Source: Tubiluchus corallicola (taxonomy: Eukaryota > Priapulida > Priapulimorpha > Priapulimorphida > Tubiluchidae). From it: a stretch of DNA of 64,000 nucleotides. The stretch is from the NCBI GenBank assembly GCA_030141605.1, contig JAQGDQ010002387.1, forward strand, positions 124,001-188,000. Reading direction: 5' to 3'. Under the pieces are notes generated by a model. The model had not been told where the DNA came from, did no database searches, and was given only the letters and a program-made list of their open reading frames with translations. Shown piece by piece: positions 48,203-58,400 of this stretch. How positions within the stretch are numbered: the first letter of the stretch is position 1; every line of letters begins with the position of its first letter. A program made the position numbers and the translations under genes.

Positions 48203-48469
48203 ATGAACATTAATCCACTCATAGATAATACATTTAAAACTCCTGACAAAGACAATTTGTTACCTAGAGTCTTAATTGATACAAAGGATCACATTTCAGC
48301 CCCTTTAGCACATGTTATAAACTTATCCCTCGAAAATGGATGTATTCCTAATAAGCTAAAGGAGTCGGTAATTGTTCCTTTGTTTAAAGCTAAGAACCCT
48401 ATGGACTTGAGGAATTATAGACCCATCTCCCTCCTACCATTTTTTCTAAAATTTTTGAAAACTTTTTGA
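48203..48469 (+). pseudogene. LINE reverse transcriptase fragment
   Basis: An 88-codon stretch including HVINLSLENGCIPNKLKESV and LRNYRPISLLP, the fingers region of LINE reverse transcriptases. It ends at a frameshift/stop just after the LLP motif. Confidence 0.85.
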
Positions 48470-48873
48470 GTTCAGTTGTCAGATTACCTAAACAAAAAAA
48501 AATATTATTAATACAGAACAGTTTGGGTTCAGGAAAGGTTGTTCAACTGAAATAGCTTTAGTTAAAATTGTAGAAAACAAAATAATTAAATACAGAAGGT
48601 AAAAAAGGTCACTTGGTATTTTTTGCTACCTGTCAAAAGCTTTTGACTCGGTCGATCATGATATACTACTATCAAAACTATTTTACTATGGAATCAGGGA
48701 CAAGGCTCATCAGCGGTTAGAAAATTACCTTAAAGAGCATACACAAGTAGTTAAATATAATGGTTGTTTCTCTTCAGAAAAAATATAACTCATGGTGTGC
48801 CGCAAGGGTCAATTTTGAGACCACTTTTGTTCTAAATATATATAAATGATTTATTACATTTCCTAATTAGTTC

Positions 48874-49373
48874 TGTGGAAGTTGTAACTGTATATTTTTA
48901 GGTGCTGCCATCTATTAACTAATCACTTTACATTTTACCAGCTAAACTCACCCATAATATAATTGTTCGGTCCAGTGAATATGCATACTCACTGGATCTC
49001 TCCCTATTTTACTGTAATGGTATTTGTGAAGCCAAGTTTGCATAATTACCTATACCTATATATACTGACTGGATTCTACTTCTAGTCACTCTCTGTCTCA
49101 CTCTCAATGCAGTGCAGAAGTCATGCTAGTCGTGCTACACAACTGTCTAACTCACACTCTGTGCAGTGCAGCAGTCGTGATCCTCATTTTACTTACTGTC
49201 TAACTCTCAGTGATCAGTGCAGGACATTCTTGTCCTCAGTGTGCAGTGTAGCAGTCATTCTACATATGTGTATGTAGTCTAATAAATGTTTCAGTTTTGT
49301 GCAGATATGTGGTATAGTGTTTTATTCTTTTTCTACAAAGTGTTCAACTACAACTTCATACAAGACTTTCACA
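48874..49373. repeat. 500-bp solo LTR, nested in LINE
   Basis: It begins TGTGGAAGTTGTAACTG and ends ACTTTCACA, flanked by the 5-bp duplication AGTTC (48869-48873 and 49374-49378). Inside are a TATA-like TATATATACT near 49061, an AATAAA near 49280, and three copies of a TGCAGTG(C/T)AGxAGTC motif. No internal retroelement sequence is present, so the element was lost by LTR-LTR recombination. The superfamily cannot be assigned from the LTR alone. Confidence 0.8.
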
Positions 49374-49378
49374 AGTTC

Positions 49379-50040
49379 CAAAATGATTCAATATGCTGAC
49401 GACACTAGCCTCCTTTTTAATATTAATCAGTTCAATGCGCAAAACACAGACAAGATAAATGATGAACTCGAACAAATTCCTATGTGATTCAAAATTAATA
49501 AGCTTTCCCCAAATCCGTCAAAAACTAAATACATTGTTTTTAGGTCGCGTTATAAAAATATTCTAAGTAATATTGACATCAACATAGCTCAGGTGCCCAT
49601 AACATGAGTAAATGAAATGAAATTTTTAGGTGTAATCATTAATGAATTTTTAGATTGGCAAGCACACATTAATAAGCTATGAGTTAAAATGTCTAAAAAC
49701 ATAGGAATTATTTAACATATAAAACAATATACTTCCAAAAAAACATATGATTTCACTATACAGTAGTCTTGTTTTGCCATATCTGACCTACTGTGCAATC
49801 CTGTGGGGTACAACGTATGCCAGTGTGTTAAACAGTATGACAACGCAAATGCAACCGTCAGATGTATAACTTACGGAAAAGATTCCAGATAGGCAACAAT
49901 TATTTCAATGAAAACAGAATTTTATTATTTGATAATTTAGACAAATGATTAAAAATAGCCCTTCCGTTAAAAAATTTGAAGAAACATTTAAACTACAAAA
50001 CTTCAACTTGTATAGTACTTCATAGTTTTTTCCCTTCCTC
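49379..50040 (+). pseudogene. LINE reverse transcriptase, YADD to C-terminal part
   Basis: It continues the LINE after the solo LTR with KMIQYADDTSLLFNINQF, then INKLSPNPSKTKYIVF, FLGVI and KMSKNIGII. Several in-frame stops and frameshifts follow toward 50040. Confidence 0.8.
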
Positions 50041-50569
50041 TTAACCCAGTAAAGTTCATCCTCTGCAATATAATCATTATTTGTTATTTCAGTTCTAGGT
50101 TAATATACCATTGGCAGTCACAGCATGATGCTAGCCATGGCGTATTCGTATAACGTACGCAATTATTATTAATTATCATTTACTGAATTCATTATTACAT
50201 ATGATTGCACGTCGGCACTATCATAATAACTATAATTCTCACATCTTTTTCTGTTCTTTTCTCGTTTTAACCATAACATTTTTTACTTATTCCTGTTCTA
50301 CATGCTTTTGTATATAAATTCTCCTCCTTATTTCTATTTCACATTCAGCCATTCTTACATTTACAAGCTATTAGTATTAATAAGCTTCTTGCTGCAGTGG
50401 TGTTATCATGAATTGATACTAATATTTATAACTATATCCGTTAATTTCAACTAAATCACACAATGATGTACATTATATGTACGTAAAATGTATGTTACTA
50501 GTATGGTAATTACTATTTATGTGAAATAAATAAGTAAAATTGAAAAAATAAATAAAATTGAAACTCTAC

Positions 50570-51090
50570 GTTACCTCCTGCAAGAAAAGAACTAAACCAA
50601 GAAGATTAAATCTCAAAAAGCTAAATAAATAACAGTAAACATCAAGCAAAAAAATAAACTCAATAGAAAGACGCGAGTTCATTAAAAAATGTATTAAAGA
50701 AATGTATCTATTGTTCACTGACCTGCATTGACGCCATACTTTTTTGCTGTCAGCAGTGTGAATTTCGTCAACGCACCGCGTCGACAATCGTAACTCACAA
50801 TTCCTTTATTCATTTAAAAACATAGAGGTATATACAATTATTTATGGCCGTTATAAACGAAATATTGATTTCCAAGAAAACTGTTACTCCGGGAATTATT
50901 TATTAATGAAGTTTTTAAATTTAGCTTAAAAACAAGATAGTGCTTTTTTGTTACGTGCATTGGTCATAATCGTGAAGAAGTCAAAGTCTCGAAAAATTGA
51001 TGTGAAAAAAACTTTTTGAGACTTAGTGGGCACTTTGACTTCTTTGCGATTATGTTTTCAAATTTATTAACAATGCAAAATATATAATTA
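50570..51090. other. Gap between two LINE remnants
   Basis: No protein-like ORF. Two related lines (GAAGTCAAAGTCTCGAAAAA and TTTTGAGACTT...TTTGACTTC near 50970-51045) form an imperfect inverted repeat. Confidence 0.4.
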
Positions 51091-51099
51091 TGCTGACAA

Positions 51100-52735
51100 T
51101 AGGCCGTTATAAGCAGGACAGAATGTGCTCCAAACATTAAACAAACTAGATTCTAATTGTAGCAAAGTGTTGAACTGGTTTGAAGATAATAGCATGAAAG
51201 CAAATTCAGAAAAATTCCACGTTGTTGCCATTGGAAATAAATCACAAGCACTAAATCTAAACTTCGACATTGACGCAAAAAATCAAAATTAATGTGACAA
51301 TCAAATAAAAATCTTGGGTACATGTTTGCAAAATCCAATATAAAAACAAGTAGAAGTCCTTCCTAACTGTAAGTAGAAGAATTGCAGCATAATTTATTAT
51401 TTATATCATTCTTTCACCCTGTTAAAGGAAAAGCGGATAATTGTGTAAACATTAGTTCAGAATAAAGAATGCTCTAAAGTGATGAAAACTACAAAAGCTT
51501 TTTTTAAATCAAAGCTTAGATTAAATAATAATTACCTCGCATACTCAAATTTCGTTAAACTTTCAAAGCCACGCGCGGCTCAGTGATTCTTCTAAGATTG
51601 GCAGCGGCGCGTTTTTGTCACGTTAGCGTGGTCGATAAATAGAAGGCGGTACCATGGTAACAATGATCATGAACTACAGTGTTAGTTTCTCACGTCATAT
51701 GGATGTAGAGCCCATTTTCGTGACATCATACGTTTAAGCAGTAACACTTACGCAAACGTGCTTAACGCGCAAGGGAGATGTCTGCCATTGCACAAACTGT
51801 ATTAGTTTCTGACGTAAGCAATAGCTGCGTTCGGTTGCCGTTAATTAACTTTCTAAGCTAATTATTCAAATATAAGAAACATTTGCTAACTTTGTAGGCA
51901 AGAAAATGTGTATTTTGGACAGTAAATTAAAATGAGATTGAGTCTAAACAATCGTCCAGCCTTCCTTTAAAGTTTAATTACTGTCTGCCTGTATGGCATT
52001 TTAGTAGTTACGCAGTAACGAACAAACGTGAAAAAATTTAAGAAAGGGCACTGAGATTTACCTACAGTGATTATGCCTTAAGTTATGAAACATGCTAAAC
52101 AAATTTAAAAATTCGTTAATTCTTTGCGTATAAGAACTTTAGCCTTAGAAATATTTAAAATTCTAAACAAAGAAGGAGCTAGCTACTTATACGACCTGAT
52201 GGCAATTAAAGAATCTAAGTATTCATTCCGATATATTAAAATTACAAATGTACCACGCATCAAATGCACTAAATACGGCTAAACTCTGCGACATTCTGCC
52301 GCAGTTCGCGGAATCAATTGCCAAACGATAAGCGAAATGCTTAATGTAGTTATGAACTTATGGTATGTTTCAAAATATAAATTCGTGGAAAGATGACGAA
52401 TATAAATGTACTGCATGTCGCAGAAATTGAAAATTTTATGGTTCTGATTAAGCTGTACTTCCAAACTATGAACTGTTTTCGAATGTGATTTTAACTCGAT
52501 TAATTAAAGGCGTTGATTTTAGCATCTAAGTTAGCATTTATGATTTTAAAGTCTGCTAGGATCCAAAGTGTTTTATTGTAGCAGTATAATTGTAAAATCT
52601 TTTTATCGCCTAAGCACTATTTTTACTAGTAGACTGGCTTTGTAATATATGTCGGCTTAAAAGTTATTAGGAGTTAGTGTTTTTTGTGTTTATGTAAAAC
52701 CCGACTTTAAATAAAATTTGATTTATTTTGATTGA
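51100..52735 (+). mobile_element. Second LINE remnant, C-terminal half
   Basis: At 51120-51290, LNKLDSNCSKVLNWFEDNSM and then KANSEKFHVVAIGNKS match the LINE RT palm/thumb (WFxxNxMKxNxxKFxxM). After a deletion, 52110-52290 reads LRIRTLALEIFKILNKEGAS, then YSFRYIKITNVPRIKCTKYG and HSAAVRGINC, the C-terminal LQTLAxEIFKxLN...VPRVxTxxYGxxSFRYxAAxxWN block. It ends in a tail with repeated TTGATTTATTTTGATTGATTTG. Confidence 0.75.
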
Positions 52736-52739
52736 TTTG

Positions 52740-54297
52740 AGAACGTACGTATTATCACGTCCGGTATTAACTTAGCGCTAGGCCGTTCGACTGCTAATAC
52801 ACAGTGTGCACACTCATGTGTCATCATAAATATAATAGCAGCAAATAAATGCGGTGAAATGTTTTTTTTCGCACTCCGCAACAATGTGAGGTTATATCTA
52901 TTAGGAAGCCCTTGCATCTCAGCAATGTACTTAGGCACGGAACTTAACGACTTGGGTTACCAGTATAAAAGCACTACGCTGTTTGGTGCAATTAGTCTGT
53001 ATGTATAATTAGTCTGTACGGAAAAATAGTCTAGCATAGACTAATTTTAAAGGGGACAGGTCATTTTGGCGCGGCCGTTTGGGCGCCCGCCCACTTGGGC
53101 GCGAGACATTTCGGCACAAGAATCGACGCACACTACGCTTGAATAATTTCTGTGTCGCACTACAACACGTGATGCTTATAGCTGGCCTATTAGGTGAAAC
53201 CTCTTTGTTTCTTTAGTCGCAGACTAATTTTTTCAATGTACCTAAAGTTTTTGTAAACGAATAAACAATTATTTTCGTGAATACGATCATGTAATTGACA
53301 TTAGAAATAATTAAAACACTCACCATGTGCAAAAACCTGCTGTTTTTAAAGCTTATTAAAAACTCTTACAACTCGAAAGTTAAATTACATTACATTAAGA
53401 TGCACTGAAGTTTAAAATTACAATTAAATTATATTACATTAAAACGACTTTACAAAACATTAATTAAGAAAGACTGAAGTTTAAATTACATTACATTTAA
53501 AAGACAATAATTTACGTGAATATTAACCTCATTAAAATCCATTATTATAATAATCTCGTGTCACAGTGTATACAGTAATAATGAAGTTACTGATAATTAA
53601 AAAGTGCAGAGGTATAAAACTTAGACTGTGAAGAGGCTTAATCTTGAAAGTGATAATTATGTATATTTGCGTTATAACGATGCGTTATAACGTTATGTCA
53701 GCGTTCAGATTACAACTGTCCTGCTACGTTCTGTTAACTTTATCAATGTATGATACTGTGTAAATAATTATCGGAGTTAACAAGATAGGAAAATTTCAAA
53801 TTGACAAGAACGTGTGGAAGGCAAAGTTGAACACCAGTTAAACCATAAGTATACCACAGGTTAAGACTCAGCATTAGTTGACTTAAATTTCAAAAGCTTT
53901 TCAATACAATATAGGCGATACACCCTAAAACATATTATGAAAGAAATCTACTTAGATCTTTTCGTATAAGCATTAAACACCTGAATGTGTCAATTTTGTA
54001 TGATATTGTTTAAAACCTACTTCGTAAGCAATGTGCAAAAGCACACCTGTTTCATACAGCCAGTGAGTATTAAAAATTGTTCATGTTGCTGTTGGCATTA
54101 AACAACTAGCCTACTGTATTGTCTTACGTAAAGATTTAGTTCATTTTATTCTTTGTAATCGTTAAACATATCGACAGACTGTATTTAGTCAGTTTTCTTC
54201 TATTAAATTTCTTAGACGTTTATTGAGTAAAGGTCTAAAATAGAAAACTCATTTTTTTCTTCTCCTGCAGGACACACCATTTTCTGTAGGGAGGGTG
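52740..54297. other. Non-coding region, no recognised gene
   Basis: AT-rich apart from a GC-rich repeat at 53060-53121. Repeated TTAGTCTGTA words occur near 52990-53040, and ACATTACATTA(A) words at 53380-53500. No exon or RNA gene can be supported. Confidence 0.45.
53060..53121. repeat. GC-rich array of 15-16 bp TTTGGGCGC units
   Basis: Four imperfect units share the core TTTTGGCGC, TTTGGGCGC, CTTGGGCGC and TTTCGGCAC at 15-16 bp spacing. It is a sharp GC and CpG island in AT-rich DNA. Similar TTTTGGCGC words are known from terminal regions of some invertebrate repeats. Here it is isolated. Confidence 0.55.
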
Positions 54298-54302
54298 TGC
54301 AC

Positions 54303-54402
54303 TGTAACAATACCATAGATATGGTTTGTTTAGATAAAAGATCTTGGTGATTGCTTAGGAGGGTTCTGCATTCGAGACTGTCATGCTGCTCTGATCTTCT
54401 TT
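54303..54402 (+). repeat. Left arm: partial inverted LTR
   Basis: 100 bp starting TGTAACAATACCATAG. It is the reverse complement of 54681-54780 with 3 mismatches. The inner end is joined to gag within a short shared AAAGAAGA sequence. Confidence 0.85.
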
Positions 54403-54583
54403 TTTCACTTCTTCAGTTTTGTCACTAAGTGCAGGTTGCATATACAAGCTAAATTCTTCACGCCATTTTTTCCATGCTTGTGACAGATTGCGTGATTCGA
54501 AGTTTAGTGCGTTAGGTGGTTTTAGCTGATTCATAGTTCTCTACAAATTTGCCGTCCGAATAAATACTCAAAACAACTAGTTC

Positions 54584-54596
54584 ACTTCTGACACCA
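54584..54596 (-). promoter_or_regulatory. Primer-binding site TGGTGTCAGAAGT
   Basis: It directly follows the LTR on the minus strand and begins TGG, as a site pairing with a tRNA 3' CCA end must. This sequence is common in Gypsy-group elements, and the tRNA identity is not determined here. Confidence 0.7.
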
Positions 54597-54780
54597 TGTT
54601 ACACGCTACAATAATATTAGCAACCAGACAAATGCGTGCATAATAAAGTAGTATTTATTAAACTAATTAGGAACTTAAACAAAGAAGATCAGAGCAGCAT
54701 GGCAGTCTCGAATGCAGAACACTCCTAAGCAATCACCAAGATCTTTTATCTACACAAACCATATCTATGGTATTGTTACA
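54597..54780 (-). repeat. Complete 184-bp LTR of fold-back element
   Basis: Minus strand TGTAACA...TGTAACA, TG/CA ends, immediately followed by a primer-binding site beginning TGG. TATTTATT and AATAAT words lie inside. The right arm of the palindrome is its first 100 bp. Confidence 0.8.
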
Positions 54781-54789
54781 TGCACTAGC

Positions 54790-57700
54790 CATTGTACTAG
54801 CATGGAATGGCTTTATTAGTTCAGTAGCAGTTCGGCCCATAGAATGGCCACTATGAGAGATGCAAGACACGTCGGCTAGTTTTGTTTCTCTCTAAATTTA
54901 TTTTTTAATCTTTGCATTTTCTATTCTGTTCTTGAACAATTTCTACAATTCTACAACAACAACTCTACTACAAATAGACGATAAAAAGTTAACAGCACTG
55001 GAGAAACCAGTGCAAAGCAAGAGTTGGAGCCGGATTCGCGAAAAATTGATTGGATCTCGATTATATTAAAAACAGGATGTCATGCGTAAATGATCTGATA
55101 AGCTCATTTTAAAATACCAAAATTTTTCAGTGTTGCGGGACTAGGTTTCGCTCTGTTTGCGTTCAAACTTTCACTTACTCAAGGACACAGAATATACGCT
55201 CTGAATGTTATTTTGAAGTCACTTTAAAGCAGACACCTCTGTAAATCAAAACGTAATTTTACCTGCATGAAATTCACAAATCCTACTTTCTGAGTGACTT
55301 AAATTTAAATACTTATCTGTTTTACCTGCGCAATATAATACAAGTGATGCATTCTGAATCCCCTCTTGAGTTCAGTGGTTGCTGCGATAGTTTAAGCACC
55401 ATACAGGACAAGACTGCTTCTATCCTCCCAAGACTTGTCATCCGACTGTTTCAGGCGCCAATGTGAAGGTTTGATAACACCTCAACGATAGATTGCTCTC
55501 TATGTTTTGTGTCTAATCTAGTCAGCTATTCAGTTTAATCATAAAGGTTTACTCACATGCAAAACGTTAACAGTTTGTAGATTTCAAATCTTACCCATTT
55601 TAATTTGGCAATAATTAGTAACTGAGTCAATCATTTTAGTTGGCGTGGGTAGCTCTTTTAAAGCTGGTTTAATGTGTCCCAGTTGTTTGGTCTGCATGGT
55701 AGTTTATCTTCAGGATGAGGTATTCGGACCGAGATCTCTCATCAACCAATAATTCTGGTTCAATCCGTTTACTCATTACTGCATACCAGTTCTAACACTA
55801 GTGTTGCGAAGGTGGCCACGAGGTCCAGAGTTCAAATCATATCATTCAAACAATGTTGAGTTGTAGTTGAGAAATCAACTCAAATTCAAAAAAGTTAAAC
55901 AGAAAATTAAAATGAGAGCTAGCCAGAACCTTTTCCTGCGTTTCTCATGCTGATCATAATTACAGAGCAGGTGCTTTGATGGTACATGCTCCCACACACA
56001 TATCCATTTGTGCACTAAACCGTATTCCATACCATGTAGCTACTATTATAGCTGCTATGTAGTGCTGATATGGAATGGTTTCCCAATAAGTTGAATCATC
56101 AGAATGTGAGGTTGGGGTGAAAATAAATGACCTTTCGTTCAGCAGTAACAATGTAACAACGTTGTAAATATCCTCAAATTGTATGAACATCGTGTGTATG
56201 ATACCTGCTGACTGTCTTAATGAATGTATAGGCCTAGTATACTGATTTGGAATTGCATGTGGTGAAAAGAAGATTACAAGTAGAGGTCGTGAGTCTGGGA
56301 CAGAGCCAGGATTCTAACACGATTGTCCGATTTTAGTAAAAAGTACAAATTTGAGGATTCATTGACGATGCGCACTTTGGAATTCCATAATCCGCTCTGG
56401 CAAATCACAACGTTTGCAGTGCGCCAGGCTGGTGAAGAGTTTAAATGCGAAAAAGAAACTTCCGTGTTTTTCAAGATGGTGGCAGTTTCGCGGATCAAAA
56501 GTTGCTAAAGTTTGTTTGCGACTTCGTGTATTATTGATTATCGGCTCTGCAGCTACTAAAATAGAATTGGTTTTAAGAACATTGAATGCTTTGATTATCT
56601 GCGATTGTACTGAACACGGTTTAGAGTTTTAGAAAAAGGTGTGTAAGACTAACAGTCTAGATAAGTTGACTCACTGTTGGAAGTTTGATGGGTCCACGAT
56701 GGCATGCCATTAGCAGTGCTTTAGTGCAGATTTGCAAACCAGAATTATTTTTAAGATAGCAGATACATTTAGATAGTACTCGCACGACAATGATTAGTTA
56801 GGCCGTCAATAAAATCTCTTGTTTCATTGATGTATTGAGAACATATCACCCCAAGTTACATTGGCACTGTATAAAACAACGAACTTCACACGATCGTAGA
56901 CTCTGCTATTTTTTCTCTTGTGTCAGGTTCTAGTAGGAGACAGCACACAATAAACAACAATGCAACGAAATTGTAAGGCAAAACTTTCTTTGTTAGAACT
57001 GTATTGCTTTTGATTTTTGTTGGTGCATTGCAGTAAAAATGTAATTATAATTAAATTTTGGTAATGGTTTTGTGCAATTGTATCGTGCTCTCTTAGAAAC
57101 AAGACCAAAACTCATGAATTATAATGTAGGATAGATGTGGAATGTACAGATACAGTCTTAACTGGTGTTAGTGTTGAAATTTGCAAAACACCGAGTGTGT
57201 GTAATTGACATTTACAAACAATGTATTGTCATTAGCATTAATTAATGTCAATTTTTACATTTGTACCACATTTAATTGAATTTTGATATTGATCCTTAGT
57301 GCTAGATGCTGTTGTTTGTTCGGAAGTTTAAGTTTCTTAAATTCTTAATAATGCTTTAAGTGTCTTAACAAAGTGTAGGCTATTCTGTCTGCTATTTGGT
57401 GCTAGATGCTATTGTTTGTTTGGAAGTTTGAGTTTCTTAAATTCTTAATAATTCTTATGTGTCTTAACAAAGTGTAGCTATTCTGTCTGCTATTTGGGTG
57501 TTGATTTATTCTCCTTTGTAATGAGAGTAGTATAGACCAGGTTTCCCCGTCAAGGAGCCTTTGTAGTTGCTGCTTAATAACTGATGTTGTGTACGTATTT
57601 TTTCTTACTATTGCACAGTTGTGAAATTAGCTATTAGTGGGTATTAATAGCTAATTTTTGGGGAGCCATGTAGCTGCCATGAGTTAGATGCATTTTCTAA

Positions 57701-58290
57701 TTTCGTGCACATCAGCTTTGTTTAGCAAGTATTATTTCCTCACTCGGCGATGAGGCTTTGTGGAAGAGCATGCGCTCATGGCAGGTCAGCCATGATTAGT
57801 GAAATTATATTGTTAAATAAATGTTCTGTATACTTTTCCCACTAGTTTTTGCATTTTTTTGACCACCAGTGAATGCCTATTTACTACCTCAATGAGTCAG
57901 TGAATTGCCATTGCAGTTAAACTGTTTATAGTGATTTCTATTAGTAGTAATATTTAAGTGCATATGTATGTTTTTAGGTAAATATGTTTGAAGTTGCTAT
58001 CACAACTGTTATTGATTACCAAATATCAACTGTTTGCTCAGAGTATCCATTCTGTTACTGCTAATCCCTGGACATTCCTAGATGCACATTAGGTGCTCAT
58101 AAATGCAGTTTTTCCCTCAGGGGTCTTTTTATCTGTACATGGAAATCTCTACCAAAAAAATTTCCCCTTACATTGAATACTGAAATACTAAATGGCATGT
58201 ATAACTATTTTCATTTATTTATTACAGAATGTTTTGAAAGCTATGTAATGCCTCGGAATACATTACAAAACTGGTTGCATTAATTTTTTT
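54790..58290. other. Upstream of LRRFIP-like gene
   Basis: No coding exon was recognised. A CAAGATGGTGGC word at 56472-56483, similar to YY1 sites at transcription starts, with CG-containing surroundings, might mark a promoter, but this is weak. A minus-strand ATGCAG before GTAAAA near 55270 is a weak candidate for the missing UBE2W first exon. Confidence 0.3.
57300..57496 (+). repeat. Two-copy tandem duplication, period 100 bp
   Basis: The 100-bp unit starting GCTAGATGCTGTTGTTTG at 57301 is repeated from 57401 with a few substitutions and small indels (AATGCTTTAAG against AATTCTTATG; GTAGGCTATT against GTAGCTATT). Confidence 0.85.
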
Positions 58291-58294
58291 TCAG

Positions 58295-58400
58295 AATGTC
58301 GAATTCTTCACCATCTAGTTCTACGCCTGGCAGTGGCAGACGAAGAGGGGACCGCCAGTACGCAGCAGAAGATGATGCACTTAGCAAAATAACTAAAGAG
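58295..58400 (+). CDS. LRRFIP2: LRRFIP1/2 homologue, first coding exon
   Basis: The exon is bounded by TTTTTTTTCAG and GTAAGA. The start codon at 58296 opens 35 codons ending in phase 0: a Ser-rich lead, then STPGSGRRRGDRQ and YAAEDDALSKITKE. This matches the conserved N-terminus of LRRFIP2, which has TPGSGRK and FSAEDEALSNIARE before the AEARLAAKRAARAEAR helix. That helix, in the next exon, is not found before the window ends. LRRFIP proteins are coiled-coil partners of Flightless-I that act in TLR and Wnt signalling in vertebrates. The assignment rests on one short exon, and LRRFIP1 and LRRFIP2 cannot be separated. Confidence 0.7.

Larger units (their letters stand above)
48195..50560 (+). 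mobile_element. 5'-truncated LINE with solo LTR inserted in its RT
   Basis: The translation retains RT landmarks in order across several frames: LRNYRPISLLP, FGFRKGCSTE, LSKAFDSVDHDILL, THGVPQGSILRPLLF, then YADDT at 49392-49406 and FLGVIINEFLDWQAHINKL. It ends in an AT-rich tail of AATAAATAAAATTG units. The endonuclease half is missing. Between the VPQGS and YADD motifs a 500-bp solo LTR is inserted. Removing it and one copy of its duplication restores an unbroken frame across the site. The type resembles CR1/Jockey-group LINEs, and the clade is not settled. Confidence 0.85.
54303..54780 (-). mobile_element. Fold-back Gypsy-type LTR element with two U3 ends
   Basis: Read on the minus strand: a complete 184-bp LTR (54780-54597, TGTAACAATA...GTGTAACA), a primer-binding site TGGTGTCAGAAGT (54596-54584), a short leader, and a gag start at 54534 (MNQLKPPNAL...NLSQAWKKWREEFSLYM, Gypsy-like). 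About 44 codons in, the sequence switches to the first 100 bp of the same LTR in reverse orientation (54402-54303). The arms differ at 3 of 100 positions. TGCAC flanks both sides (54298-54302 and 54781-54785) as a 5-bp target duplication, so the whole hairpin was inserted as one unit. Confidence 0.85.
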
